Source: Demequina activiva
Lineage (GTDB): Bacteria; Actinomycetota; Actinomycetes; Actinomycetales; Demequinaceae
NCBI RefSeq assembly: GCF_016862815.1
Contig: NZ_BONR01000004.1
Location: 62,001 to 126,000 of the forward strand
Length of the DNA stretch: 64,000 bases
Direction of reading: 5' to 3'
Position numbers and translations under genes: made by a program. The notes below the pieces were generated by a model. The model did no database searches. It had not been told where the DNA came from and was given only the letters and a program-made list of their open reading frames with translations. The first letter of the stretch is position 1, and each line of letters opens with the position of its first letter. Below are positions 1 to 8,859 of the stretch, in pieces.

Positions 1-1376
1 CCATCCTGCAGACCGCGTGGGTGCGCACCGGCAAGGACGAGTACCTGAGGCTCACCAAGTTCTTCGGCAAGCTGCTGCTCATCAACTTCGCGCTCGGCGT
101 CGCCACGGGGATCGTGCAGGAGTTCCAGTTCGGCATGAACTGGTCCGAGTACTCGCGCTTCGTGGGCGACGTCTTCGGCGCGCCGCTGGCCATGGAGGCG
201 CTCGCGGCGTTCTTCCTCGAGTCGACGTTCCTGGGCCTGTGGATCTTCGGCTGGGACCGCCTGCCCAAGAAGGTCCACCTCGCGACCGTGTGGGCATTCG
301 CGATCGGCTCCCTGCTGTCTGCGTACTTCATCATCGCCGCGAACTCGTGGATGCAGCACCCGGTGGGAGCGGAGTTCAACGAGGAGACCGGCCGTGCGGA
401 GATGAACGACATCTGGGCGGTGCTCACCAACAACACCACGCTGGTCGCGTTCCCGCATGTGATCGCGACCGCGTTCCTGGTCGCAGGCACGTTCGTGGCG
501 GGCATCGCCGTGTGGTGGATGGTCAAGCACGCTCGCGCGGACAACGGCCACCCCGACGTCCCCATGTACCGCACCGCCGCCCGGTTCGGGGCGGTCGTGA
601 TGCTGATCTCGGGTGCCGCCGTGATCTACACGGGCGACGTCCAGGCCAAGCTGATGTTCGAGCAGCAGCCCATCAAGATGGCCGCTGCCGAGGGGCTGGT
701 CGAGACCCCCGATGGCCCCGCGCCTTTCTCACTCCTGTCGATCGGCAACCTGGCGGGCGACGATCCGGCGTCCGTCCAGCACATCATCGAGATTCCCGGC
801 CTGCTCTCGTACATGGCGACGGGCTCCTGGGACGGCGAGGTCCTGGGACTCGAGGACCTGCAGGAGATCTACGCGGAGCGCTACGGTGCGGTGGACGAGT
901 TCGGCGAGCTCATCGAGTACCGGCCCAACCTGCTCGTCACCTACTGGTCGTTCCGGCTCATGATCGGGCTCGCGGTGTTCTCCGCAGCGCTGAGCGTGCT
1001 GATCCTGTGGTTCACCCGCTCTAAGCGCGTGGTCGACCAGCCGTGGATGGCGAAGCTTGCACTCGTCAGCCTGCCCATGCCCTTCCTCGCCGGCAGCTTC
1101 GGATGGATCTTCACGGAGATGGGACGCCAGCCGTTCGTGGTGGCGCCCAACCCCACGGGCTCGGACCAGATCATGCTGATGACGATGTCCGGCGTCTCCG
1201 AGGCCACGTCCGTGGGCGAGGTCATCACCTCGTTGGTCGCGCTCACGCTGGTGTACGCGATCCTGGGAGTGTTCTGGTTCCGCCTCATGCAGCGCTACGC
1301 CTCCGAGGGCGCGCCGCACGTGGAGTACGAGGAACCCTCCGAGGACCCCGACCGACCGATGTCCTTCGCGTACTAG
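1..1376 (+). CDS. cydA: Cytochrome bd ubiquinol oxidase subunit I, 5' truncated by window edge
   Basis: Quinol-oxidising subunit of cytochrome bd, the high-affinity terminal oxidase of the plasma membrane; it carries the haems and the quinol site. The open frame is already running at the first bases (codons start at position 3), so the N-terminus with the first haem ligand lies outside the window. About 458 residues are visible, with many membrane segments. The His in FPHVIATAFLVAG matches the haem b558 ligand region, and GRQPF corresponds to the GRQPW motif of CydA. The short stretch between these fits the short Q-loop type usual in actinobacteria. cydB follows after 12 bp with a shared ribosome-binding region, so cydABDC read as one operon. 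Product assignment is secure. Confidence 0.97.
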   Translation, partial: ILQTAWVRTGKDEYLRLTKFFGKLLLINFALGVATGIVQEFQFGMNWSEYSRFVGDVFGAPLAMEALAAFFLESTFLGLWIFGWDRLPKKVHLATVWAFAIGSLLSAYFIIAANSWMQHPVGAEFNEETGRAEMNDIWAVLTNNTTLVAFPHVIATAFLVAGTFVAGIAVWWMVKHARADNGHPDVPMYRTAARFGAVVMLISGAAVIYTGDVQAKLMFEQQPIKMAAAEGLVETPDGPAPFSLLSIGNLAGDDPASVQHIIEIPGLLSYMATGSWDGEVLGLEDLQEIYAERYGAVDEFGELIEYRPNLLVTYWSFRLMIGLAVFSAALSVLILWFTRSKRVVDQPWMAKLALVSLPMPFLAGSFGWIFTEMGRQPFVVAPNPTGSDQIMLMTMSGVSEATSVGEVITSLVALTLVYAILGVFWFRLMQRYASEGAPHVEYEEPSEDPDRPMSFAY

Positions 1377-1388
1377 GGAGCGCCCACC

Positions 1389-2435
1389 ATGGAACTCGAT
1401 CTCCCCCTCGTGTGGTTCGTGATCATCGCGATCCTGTGGACCGGCTACCTCGTGCTCGAGGGCTTCGACTTCGGCGTCGGCATGCTGCTCGAGAAGGTCG
1501 GCAAGGGCGACCGCGGGCGCCGCGTCGCGCTCAACACCATCGGCCCCGTGTGGGACGGCAACGAGGTGTGGCTGCTCACCGCGGGTGGCGCCACCTTCGC
1601 GGCGTTCCCGCACTGGTACGCGACCCTGTTCTCCGGCTTCTACCTGCCGCTGCTGCTGATCCTGCTCGCGTTGATCGTCCGCGCCGTGGCGATCGAGTAT
1701 CGCGGCAAGATCAACGACGACACGTGGCGCCGCCGGTGGGACTGGGTGATCATGGGCTCCGCCTGGGTGCCGTCGATCCTGTGGGGCGTCGCGTTCGCGA
1801 ACATCGTGCGCGGGGTGCCGATCGACGAGACCATGACCTACACGGGAGGGTTCTTCAACCTCCTGAACCCGTACGCGCTGCTGGGCGGCGCCACCACGCT
1901 GACGCTGTTCCTCAGCCACGGAGCGATCTTCCTGTCGCTCAAGACCGATGGCGAGGTGCGGGAACGTGCCGAGGCCGTGGCGCGCACCATGGCCCCCATC
2001 GCGCTCGGAGTGACGGCGACCTTCGCGATCTGGACGCAGCTGGCCTACTCCGTGACGTGGACCTGGGCCGTGGTCGCGGTCGCCGCGATCGGGCTCGTGG
2101 TCGCGGTTCTCGCGGGTCGCCAGGGCCGGTTCGGGTGGGCGTTCGTGGGCAACGCCGTGGCGATCGCGTTCGCTGTGGTGCTGATCTTCGGGTCCCTCTA
2201 CCCCGACGTCATGCCGTCCAGCACGGACCCCGCGTACTCCCTCACCGTCGACAACGCCTCGTCGACGGACTACACCCTCACGGTCATGACCTGGGTGGCG
2301 GTGATCCTCACGCCGGTGGTGCTGATCTACCAGAGCTGGACGTACTGGGTGTTCCGCCGGCGCGTCTCCTCGCACCACATCCCGGAGCACAGCTCGCTCA
2401 CCTTCCTGCCCAAGAAGTCGCAGGCCAAGCAGTAG
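1389..2435 (+). CDS. cydB: Cytochrome bd ubiquinol oxidase subunit II
   Basis: Second membrane subunit of cytochrome bd oxidase, needed to assemble the haem centres of CydA. The 348-residue protein begins MELDLPLVWFVIIAILWTGY and contains the family-typical segment EGFDFGVGML and the run GPVWDGNEVWLLTAGGATFAAF split across the first two helices. Length and the regular pattern of hydrophobic segments match the family. The ATG is 12 bp after the cydA stop, with a purine-rich agggagcg just upstream. cydD starts 4 bp after its stop. Confidence 0.98.
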   Translation: MELDLPLVWFVIIAILWTGYLVLEGFDFGVGMLLEKVGKGDRGRRVALNTIGPVWDGNEVWLLTAGGATFAAFPHWYATLFSGFYLPLLLILLALIVRAVAIEYRGKINDDTWRRRWDWVIMGSAWVPSILWGVAFANIVRGVPIDETMTYTGGFFNLLNPYALLGGATTLTLFLSHGAIFLSLKTDGEVRERAEAVARTMAPIALGVTATFAIWTQLAYSVTWTWAVVAVAAIGLVVAVLAGRQGRFGWAFVGNAVAIAFAVVLIFGSLYPDVMPSSTDPAYSLTVDNASSTDYTLTVMTWVAVILTPVVLIYQSWTYWVFRRRVSSHHIPEHSSLTFLPKKSQAKQ

Positions 2436-2439
2436 CCGC

Positions 2440-4026
2440 GTGCGTCCCCTCGACCCACGGCTGATCGCACGCATCGGCCCGGCCCGGCGGTACGTGGTGG
2501 TCACGGCCGTGCTCGGACTCGCGACCGCCGTCGCGATCGGGCTGCAGGCCTTCGTGATCGCTCGCCTGCTGGGCCCCGTGCTCGCGCCGGCCCCGCTCGT
2601 CGCCGATGGCCTGGGGTGGCTGGGCGCCGTGGTGCCCGTGAGCGCCCGCGAGCTCGGCACCGGGGTGGCATGGCTGCTCGCCATCGTCGCGGCCAGGGTG
2701 GTGCTGACGTGGACCCAGGAGCGCTTGGCCCACCGCGCTGGCGTCGCGGTGGTGGCAGAGCTGCGCGGCAAGGTGGTGCGCCACGCCGCCTCGCTCGGGC
2801 CGCGCTGGGCCGCGTCCGGCGAAGGCGCCCAGGTGACGACCACCGTCACCCGAGGGCTGGACGGGCTGCTGCCGTACTTCGTGCGCTACCTGCCCCAGCT
2901 GCTGCTCGCCGCCACCGTGACGCCGCTGATGCTGCTCGTGGTGCTCGACCTCGACTGGATCTCGGCTGCCATCATCGCCGCCACTGTCCCTCTGGTGCCG
3001 GTCTTCATGGTGCTGATCGGTCTGCTGACGCGCGAGCGGTCCGCACGGCACCTGGAGGCGATGGCGCGCCTGTCCGCACGCACGCTGGACCTCATCACCG
3101 GGCTTCCCACGCTGCGAGCGCTGGGGCGGCACCGTGGCCCGGCGGCTCGGGTGCGCGAGCTGGGCGACGCGCAGCGCCGCGCCACGATGGGCTCGCTGCG
3201 GGTGGCGTTCCTGTCCGGCATGGTGCTCGAGCTGCTGACCACGCTCGCGGTCGCCCTGGTCGCCGTGACCCTGGGCTTCCGCCTCGTGTACGGCGAGGTG
3301 GGCGTGGAGACGGCGCTGGCGGTGCTGGTGCTCGCGCCGGAGGTGTACCTGCCGGTGCGCAACGTGGGCACGCACTTCCATGCCTCTGCGGATGGCCTCG
3401 CGGCGGCCGATGCGGCGTTCGAGGTGCTCGAGACGGAGCCCGTGCGTGTGGGGGGCGACGCGCCCGCTCCCGATCTCGCGGGCGCCACCCTGCGGGTGGA
3501 CGGACTGTCGGTCGCGACCCCGGATGGGCGGCGCCTGGCGCCGGCGGCACTCACCCTGGAGGCTCGGCCCGGCCAGGTCACGGCTCTCGTGGGCCCCAAC
3601 GGCGACGGCAAGACCACCGCTCTGCTCGCGCTGCTCGGCCTGCTGCGGCCGGATGCGGGCGACGTGGCGGCGACCCCTCCAGGCGGGGACCGGGTGCTGC
3701 TCGCCGACGTCGACAGCGAGCGCTGGTCCCGCCAGTGCGCGTGGGTACCGCAGCGGCCGGACCTGGGTGTCGAGGGACGCACCATGAGCCTGGGCCAGCG
3801 CGAGCGTGCCGCCCTCGCGCGGGCTCTCGACTCGGACCGTCCGGTCCTGGTGCTCGACGAGCCCACGGCGCACCTCGACCACGCCTCGCGCGCGGAGGTC
3901 GTGGCAGCGATACGCGCCGCCGCGCAGTCCGGACGCACCGTGGTGGTCGCGACCCACGAACGTGATCTCATCGAGGCGGCCCACACCGTGGTCGAGGTGC
4001 TGGGCGAGCCGGTGGTGCGGCGATGA
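2440..4026 (+). CDS. cydD: Thiol reductant ABC exporter subunit CydD, nucleotide-binding domain shortened
   Basis: Half of the CydDC ABC transporter, which exports cysteine/glutathione or handles haem and is needed for cytochrome bd assembly. The 528 residues hold an N-terminal six-helix membrane domain (about 1-300) and a C-terminal ATPase domain. Walker A is GPNGDGKTT, Walker B VLVLDEPTAHLD, the switch His lies in VVATHERD. The start is GTG 4 bp after cydB; the end overlaps cydC by 4 bp (ATGA). Odd: the Q-loop WVPQRP is followed after about a dozen residues by a degenerate signature MSLGQ, whereas ABC ATPases normally have some 50-60 residues of helical subdomain between them. The frame is open throughout, so this is an in-frame loss, not a frameshift. 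Function of this half may be altered. Confidence 0.93.
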   Translation: MRPLDPRLIARIGPARRYVVVTAVLGLATAVAIGLQAFVIARLLGPVLAPAPLVADGLGWLGAVVPVSARELGTGVAWLLAIVAARVVLTWTQERLAHRAGVAVVAELRGKVVRHAASLGPRWAASGEGAQVTTTVTRGLDGLLPYFVRYLPQLLLAATVTPLMLLVVLDLDWISAAIIAATVPLVPVFMVLIGLLTRERSARHLEAMARLSARTLDLITGLPTLRALGRHRGPAARVRELGDAQRRATMGSLRVAFLSGMVLELLTTLAVALVAVTLGFRLVYGEVGVETALAVLVLAPEVYLPVRNVGTHFHASADGLAAADAAFEVLETEPVRVGGDAPAPDLAGATLRVDGLSVATPDGRRLAPAALTLEARPGQVTALVGPNGDGKTTALLALLGLLRPDAGDVAATPPGGDRVLLADVDSERWSRQCAWVPQRPDLGVEGRTMSLGQRERAALARALDSDRPVLVLDEPTAHLDHASRAEVVAAIRAAAQSGRTVVVATHERDLIEAAHTVVEVLGEPVVRR

Positions 4027-5642
4027 GCGCGTTGCGACGAGCCCTCGACGATGCGGCCATCCCCCGTGGACGCGCAGTGCTCGCTGTCCTCACCGGCACG
4101 GCGGCGCTGGGCTCCGCCGTAGGCCTTGCTGCGGTGGCGGCGTGGCTCATCGCGCGGGCCGCGGGCATGCCCTCCCCCGCTGAGCTCGCGGTCGCGGCCG
4201 TCGTGGTCCGGTTCTTCGGCATCGGCCGCGGGCTGTTCCGGTACCTCGAGCGCCTCGCGTCTCACGAGACCGCGCTGCGAGGCGTCGTGTCCTTGCGCGT
4301 GCGGGTCTACGAGCGGCTCGCCCAGGCACCCGCCGCGCGGGTGCTTCCCCTCAGCCGGGGCGAGGTCATGGCGCGACTGGGAGCCGACATCGAAGCCGTG
4401 GGCGACGCGGTGGTGCGGGGCCTGGTGCCCGTGGCCGTGGCCGTGACCGTGTCGAGCATCGCGGTAGGGATCTCGCTCTTCCTGGTGCCTCTGGCGGGCG
4501 CCATCCTGGCCGCGTGTCTGCTGGTCGCAGGGCTGGGCACAGCAGGGCTGACGCTGCGGTCCGCCCGGGCCGCGGCGCGGGCCGCGGTGACGGCCGATGC
4601 GCGGGTCACCGAACGCGCCCTGGCGGCGGTGGAGGGCGCGGCCGAACATCGAGTCTGGGCCACGTCCCACGCCTCGCACGAGGCGCTCGCCGCAGCGGAG
4701 ACCGACGCCGCCGCGGCCCACGAGGCCGCGGCGCGTCCCGCAGCGCTCGGCGCAGCGGTGCAGACGCTGTCCGCCGGAGCGGCCCTCGTGGGCTCGATCG
4801 CGGTGGCCGTCACCCAGGCACAGGGGGGATCCATCGGCCCCACCACCGCGGCCGTGGTGGCGCTGCTGCCTCTGGCGGCCTTCGAGGCCGTGGGCGCGGT
4901 CCCCGCGGCTGTGACCCAGCTGTTCCGGTCGAGCGAGGCCGCGCGGCGCATCGAGGAGCTGGCCCCGGTGATTGAGGCGCCGCCATCGACCCCGCACAAG
5001 GCCCCCCAGAGCGTCGTGATCGAGGCCCACGATCTCAGCGCTGCCTGGCCGGGGATGACGCCCACCAGGGCCGTCGACCTCACGGTCGCGCCGGGCGAGG
5101 TGGTCGCGGTGGTGGGACAGTCCGGCATCGGCAAGACCACCCTGCTCGCAACCATCGCGGGCGCTCTCGCGCCCGCCAGCGGCACCGTGACGGTCGCCGG
5201 CGAGACCTCCAGCGACCGGCACCTGGGGACCAGCGTGGCGATGACTCCCGAGGACGCTCACCTGTTCGGCACCACGGTGATGGAGAACCTGCGCGTCGCG
5301 CGCGGCGACGTCTCGCCGAGCGAGGCCATCGCCGCGCTCGACGTCGTGGGACTCAGCTCATGGCTGACGACCTTTCCTGCCGGGCTGGACACGGAGCTCG
5401 GCTCCGGCGGAGGCACCGTGTCCGGCGGAGAGCGTCGGCGTCTCCTGCTCGCACGCGCGCTGCTCGCGCCCCAGCCCGCGCATCTGATCGACGAGCCGGG
5501 CGAGCACCTCGACGCCGCCGGTCGCGACGCGCTGCGCGCGGTTCTGGAGCGGCTGCGCGCTGAGGGCCGTAGCGTGGTGATCGTGACTCACGACCTCGCC
5601 CTCGTCGACGCTGCGGACCGCACGGTGAGCCTCGATGCCTGA
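4023..5642 (+). CDS. cydC: Thiol reductant ABC exporter subunit CydC
   Basis: Partner of CydD in the heterodimeric exporter required for cytochrome bd maturation. The 539 residues comprise a membrane domain with the family segment VVRFFGIGRGLFRYLERL near residue 60-77, then an ATPase domain with Walker A GQSGIGKTT, signature TVSGGE, Walker B HLIDEPGEHLD and switch His VIVTHD. Unlike its partner, it retains the full stretch between the Q-loop and the signature. The Q-loop itself reads MTPEDAHLF, with Glu where Gln is usual (QDAHLF). It overlaps cydD by 4 bp and the following kinase gene by 8 bp, suggesting translational coupling. Confidence 0.95.
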   Translation: MSALRRALDDAAIPRGRAVLAVLTGTAALGSAVGLAAVAAWLIARAAGMPSPAELAVAAVVVRFFGIGRGLFRYLERLASHETALRGVVSLRVRVYERLAQAPAARVLPLSRGEVMARLGADIEAVGDAVVRGLVPVAVAVTVSSIAVGISLFLVPLAGAILAACLLVAGLGTAGLTLRSARAAARAAVTADARVTERALAAVEGAAEHRVWATSHASHEALAAAETDAAAAHEAAARPAALGAAVQTLSAGAALVGSIAVAVTQAQGGSIGPTTAAVVALLPLAAFEAVGAVPAAVTQLFRSSEAARRIEELAPVIEAPPSTPHKAPQSVVIEAHDLSAAWPGMTPTRAVDLTVAPGEVVAVVGQSGIGKTTLLATIAGALAPASGTVTVAGETSSDRHLGTSVAMTPEDAHLFGTTVMENLRVARGDVSPSEAIAALDVVGLSSWLTTFPAGLDTELGSGGGTVSGGERRRLLLARALLAPQPAHLIDEPGEHLDAAGRDALRAVLERLRAEGRSVVIVTHDLALVDAADRTVSLDA

Positions 5643-7245
5643 CGCCGCCACCCGTGCGCATGCCCTTGCCCAAGCCGTGATCACGCTGAACAGCGAGCTC
5701 GAGCTGCCTGCCGTCCTGGATGCGCTGCTGGACTCCGCGACCGAGCTCACGGGCGCGCGTTACGCGGCGATCAACGTGCTGGACTCGCGGGGACACTCCA
5801 TGCAGTTCCACCACCGTGGCATGCCGGAGGGCGTGGGCGAGCGGCTGGGGCGTCCACCGGAGCCCATCGGCGTGCTGGGGCAGATCCCCGCAGAGGGCAC
5901 CATCGCGGTGCACGACGTCGCCCAGCACCCCGCGCGCGTGGGCCTGCCCGCGGGCCACCCGCCGCTCACCACCTTCCTGGGCGCCTCGCTGCGGGTCCGC
6001 ACCCACGTGTTCGGTCAGCTGTATCTGGCGAACAAGGATGGGGACTTCACCGACGAGGACGACCGGGCGATTCGCGCGCTCGCGGCCGCAGCGTCCGTCG
6101 CGATCGATCACGCGCAGCTCTACGATCTCGCGCTGACGCGCGAGCGGTGGCTCGCGGCCGCGCAGCGCATCACGACGCACCTGCTCACCGACGAGGACCC
6201 CGAGGAGGGCTTGCAGGCCATCATCGACACGGCCCTGGAGCTCTCGAGTGCGCGCACCGCCGCACTGGTGCTCCCCGGCGTCGAGGACGCGTGGATCATG
6301 GAGGTCACCGCCGGCGACGGCGCGCACGAGCTGCTCGGGCTGCGGCTCCCGGAGGACGGCACCGGGATGTCCGTGATCCGTTCAGGCGAGGGCCTGTTCG
6401 CTCCGGAGCCGCCCGGCGCCAGCGTGCTCGAGCCCATCACCTCCTACGGACCGAGCCTGTACGCACCGCTCGTCACCCAGGGACGCACCGTGGGGCTGCT
6501 GATGCTGTGGAGGGCCCGCGGCGCTCAGCAGTTCGACGCGGGCGACCTCTCGGTCGCGCTGCGCTTCGCGAGCCAGGCCGCTCTCGCGCTGAGCCTGGCC
6601 GAGCTCAGCCACGTGCGGTCCGTGGGCGCGCTCCTGGAGGAGCGCACCAGACTCGCCGATGACCTGCACGACTTCGTGTCCCAGGAGCTGTTCGCCACGG
6701 CGATGCAGATCGAGGCGATGTCGGACGAGGCCGAGCCCGCGCTGGCCGAACGTCTGCGGGGCACCCTCGAGCATGTCAAGCGCGCTCAGCACGAGGTGCG
6801 CGGCGTGATGAGCTCGCTCGCCGGTCAGCGCAGCACCGAGCCCATCGCGGATCGCCTGCGCCGCGAGCTGCTGCTGGCACGGGGCTCGCTGGGCTTCGAG
6901 CCGTCGGTGGCCGCGGACTGGCCCGACCTCGACGCGGCCGTCGTGGGCGACCCCTCGCTCGCGGACGATCTGGTGGCGGTCACCCGAGAGCTGATCTCCA
7001 ACGTCGCCAGGCACGCGGGCGCGCGCGCCGTGCGCCTCGAGCTCACGGCCGGCGACGGACGAGTCCAGGTGCGCGTCGAGGACGACGGCATCGGCCCAGC
7101 TGGGGCGACCCAGCGCCACTCGGGCACGTCCAACCTCGCCAATCGCGCGATCCGCCGCAACGGCACCTTCAGCATCGCCGAGCTCACGCCGGGCGCCGAG
7201 CGACCAGGGTGCGTCGCGGTCTGGAACGTGCAGGCGGCCGGCTAG
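5635..7245 (+). CDS. DevS/DosS-like GAF-GAF sensor histidine kinase
   Basis: Probable cytoplasmic oxygen/redox-sensing histidine kinase. No membrane helices are seen. Order: GAF domain 1 (about 15-160), GAF domain 2 (about 175-325), HisKA_3 dimerisation helix with phospho-acceptor His345 in LADDLHDFVSQ, and HATPase with the N-box RELISNVARHAG and DDGIGP. GAF 1 holds GHPPLTTFLG with His108, which lines up with the segment carrying the proximal haem His of mycobacterial DevS/DosS; haem binding is inferred from this and from the position right behind cydABDC. The ATG overlaps cydC by 8 bp. It ends in the same CTAG tetranucleotide as the convergent response regulator, its likely partner. It could instead be a non-haem GAF kinase. 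Confidence 0.88.
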   Translation: MPDAATRAHALAQAVITLNSELELPAVLDALLDSATELTGARYAAINVLDSRGHSMQFHHRGMPEGVGERLGRPPEPIGVLGQIPAEGTIAVHDVAQHPARVGLPAGHPPLTTFLGASLRVRTHVFGQLYLANKDGDFTDEDDRAIRALAAAASVAIDHAQLYDLALTRERWLAAAQRITTHLLTDEDPEEGLQAIIDTALELSSARTAALVLPGVEDAWIMEVTAGDGAHELLGLRLPEDGTGMSVIRSGEGLFAPEPPGASVLEPITSYGPSLYAPLVTQGRTVGLLMLWRARGAQQFDAGDLSVALRFASQAALALSLAELSHVRSVGALLEERTRLADDLHDFVSQELFATAMQIEAMSDEAEPALAERLRGTLEHVKRAQHEVRGVMSSLAGQRSTEPIADRLRRELLLARGSLGFEPSVAADWPDLDAAVVGDPSLADDLVAVTRELISNVARHAGARAVRLELTAGDGRVQVRVEDDGIGPAGATQRHSGTSNLANRAIRRNGTFSIAELTPGAERPGCVAVWNVQAAG

Positions 7246-7868
7246 CGGCGAAAGGACTGAGCGCGCCGCTGCGTGGCCCAGGCGACCACCTGGGTGCGCC
7301 GCTGCAGGCCCATCTTCGCCAGGATGCTGGTGACGTGGTTCTTGACGGTCTTCTCCGCGATGCCCAGCGAGTCCGCGATCTCACGGTTGGACTTGCCCTC
7401 GCCCACGGCGCTCACGATCTTGCGCTCGGTGGGCGTGAGCGCAGCGATCGCGTCGTCCTCATGGACCTGGATGTGCTGACCGTGCTCACGACCCGAGGCG
7501 GCATCACGCACCGCCTTGAGCAGCTCAGCCGAGCCGGCGGTCTTGGCGATGAACGCGTCCGCCCCCGCGGCGCGCGCCGCCGCCTTCGCGTCGTCATCGT
7601 CATAGCTGGTGAGCACCACGATGTGGGTGTCGGGGTGCTGGCTGCGCACATGAGCGATCACGTCCAGGCCCGTGCCGTCCGGCAGGCGCAGGTCGGACAG
7701 GAGCACATCCGGACGCACGGCGTCCGCGCGCCGCACCGCCTGCGCGACGTTCGCCGCCTCCGCGACCACCTCGATGCCCTCTGCGCGGTCGAGGATGTCG
7801 CAGATCCCTCGCCGCACCACCTCGTGGTCGTCGAGCACCAGCACTCTCACATCAGCCATAGCAGGCAT
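7242..7868 (-). CDS. NarL/DevR-family response regulator
   Basis: Two-component response regulator, likely partner of the convergent DevS-like kinase. A receiver domain (about 5-120) with acidic pocket DD in VLVLDDHEVV, phospho-acceptor Asp59 in LLSDLRLPDG and Lys in IAKTAG is followed by a LuxR-type helix-turn-helix with LTPTERKIVSAVGEGKSNRE and the recognition stretch EKTVKNHVTSILAKM. Length 208 is normal for DevR/NarL proteins. Start could be MPAM (used here) or the MADV three codons later; no strong ribosome-binding site separates them. A DevR-box-like half site lies just upstream. Its UAG stop shares the CTAG palindrome with the kinase stop. Confidence 0.93.
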   Translation of the reverse strand: MPAMADVRVLVLDDHEVVRRGICDILDRAEGIEVVAEAANVAQAVRRADAVRPDVLLSDLRLPDGTGLDVIAHVRSQHPDTHIVVLTSYDDDDAKAAARAAGADAFIAKTAGSAELLKAVRDAASGREHGQHIQVHEDDAIAALTPTERKIVSAVGEGKSNREIADSLGIAEKTVKNHVTSILAKMGLQRRTQVVAWATQRRAQSFRR

Positions 7869-7892
7869 CGTAGCGGCGTGGACCCGGGACCC

Positions 7893-7912
7893 CCTGCTCC
7901 TTTGGTCCCGAG
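7893..7912. promoter_or_regulatory. Candidate DevR-box-like operator upstream of the response regulator
   Basis: Lies 25-44 bp upstream of the response regulator start. Aligned with the mycobacterial 20-bp DevR palindrome (TTSGGGACTWWAGTCCCSAA), the right half is almost complete (cctttggtcccga) while the left half is poorly kept. That would fit autoregulation, as for DevR itself. One half-site can occur by chance in GC-rich DNA. Confidence 0.35.
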
Positions 7913-7925
7913 ACCGCCGCTTGTC

Positions 7926-8849
7926 TCATGCGCGGGGCGAGAAGCGCCGCTGGCAGGTGGCGCACCAGTGCGTCGAACGTCCGCCGATGCTCGCCCGCCG
8001 CAGCGCTCTGCCGCACCGCGAGCACGGCTCGCCTGCGCGCCCGTACGCCTCGAGCGAGCGCGAGAAGTACCCGGACTCTCCGTTGACGTTGACGTACAGC
8101 GCGTCGAAGCTCGTCCCGCCCTGCGCGAGCGCTCGCGACATCACCGTGCGGCTCGCGTCGAGGAGCTCGCGCGCCTGGCGGAGGCTCACCGCGCTCGCGG
8201 GCCGCTCCGGGTGCACCCGCGCCGCCCACAGCGCCTCGTCCGCGTAGATGTTGCCGATGCCGCTGACGAGGGTCTGATCGAGCAGCACCTGCTTGATGCC
8301 GCGGCTGCCGCGGCGCCAGGCGCGGGTCGCCGCGGCGACGTCGAGATGAGGGTCGAGCGCATCCCGTCCGATGTGGGCGACCGAGCCCGGCACGGCCGCG
8401 AGGTCCGAGCCCGCTCCCCCGGCCTGCGCATCGGCCGTCGGCACGAGCGGCTCCACGTGGAGGTAGCCGAACGTGCGCTGGTCCAGGAAGTCCAGGGTCA
8501 GGGACCTGCCGTCGCGCTCGAGGTGCAGGCGGGCACGGCAGTGCGCGTGCGGCTGCGGCGCCTGCGCACCCTCGTGCACGCGGAACTGGCCTGACATCCC
8601 CAGGTGCGCGGCGAGCGCCTCGGCTGGCTCTGGCTCGTGAGCGTGGAGGAGCGGCATCCACAGGAACTTGCCGCGCCTGGCCACGGACGCTATGCGCGCA
8701 TCCGCGAGCATGCCGGCGAACTGGGCGGTGCCTCCCGGCAGCAGCCGCACGCAGGAGTCGCGGAGCACGTCGACGCGGCGCACGGTCGCGCCCGTGATGA
8801 GAGAGGCCAGGCCCGCGCGGACCGTCTCGACCTCGGGAAGCTCGGGCAC
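7926..8849 (-). CDS. mutM: Formamidopyrimidine-DNA glycosylase (Fpg/MutM)
   Basis: Bifunctional DNA glycosylase/AP lyase that removes 8-oxoguanine and other oxidised purines. The mature N-terminus PELPEVE gives the catalytic Pro2 and Glu3; the C-terminal zinc finger has CSRCGRAL and CATCQRR; the helix-two-turn-helix contains GIGNIYADEALW with the DNA-binding Asn. At 307 residues it is slightly longer than usual because of an insert around DAQAGGAGSD. Start is GTG, 10 bp after the rnc stop, so it is the last gene of a DUF177-rpmF-rnc-mutM run. Confidence 0.97.
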   Translation of the reverse strand: MPELPEVETVRAGLASLITGATVRRVDVLRDSCVRLLPGGTAQFAGMLADARIASVARRGKFLWMPLLHAHEPEPAEALAAHLGMSGQFRVHEGAQAPQPHAHCRARLHLERDGRSLTLDFLDQRTFGYLHVEPLVPTADAQAGGAGSDLAAVPGSVAHIGRDALDPHLDVAAATRAWRRGSRGIKQVLLDQTLVSGIGNIYADEALWAARVHPERPASAVSLRQARELLDASRTVMSRALAQGGTSFDALYVNVNGESGYFSRSLEAYGRAGEPCSRCGRALRRASIGGRSTHWCATCQRRFSPRA

Positions 8850-8859
8850 GCGGCCGCGG

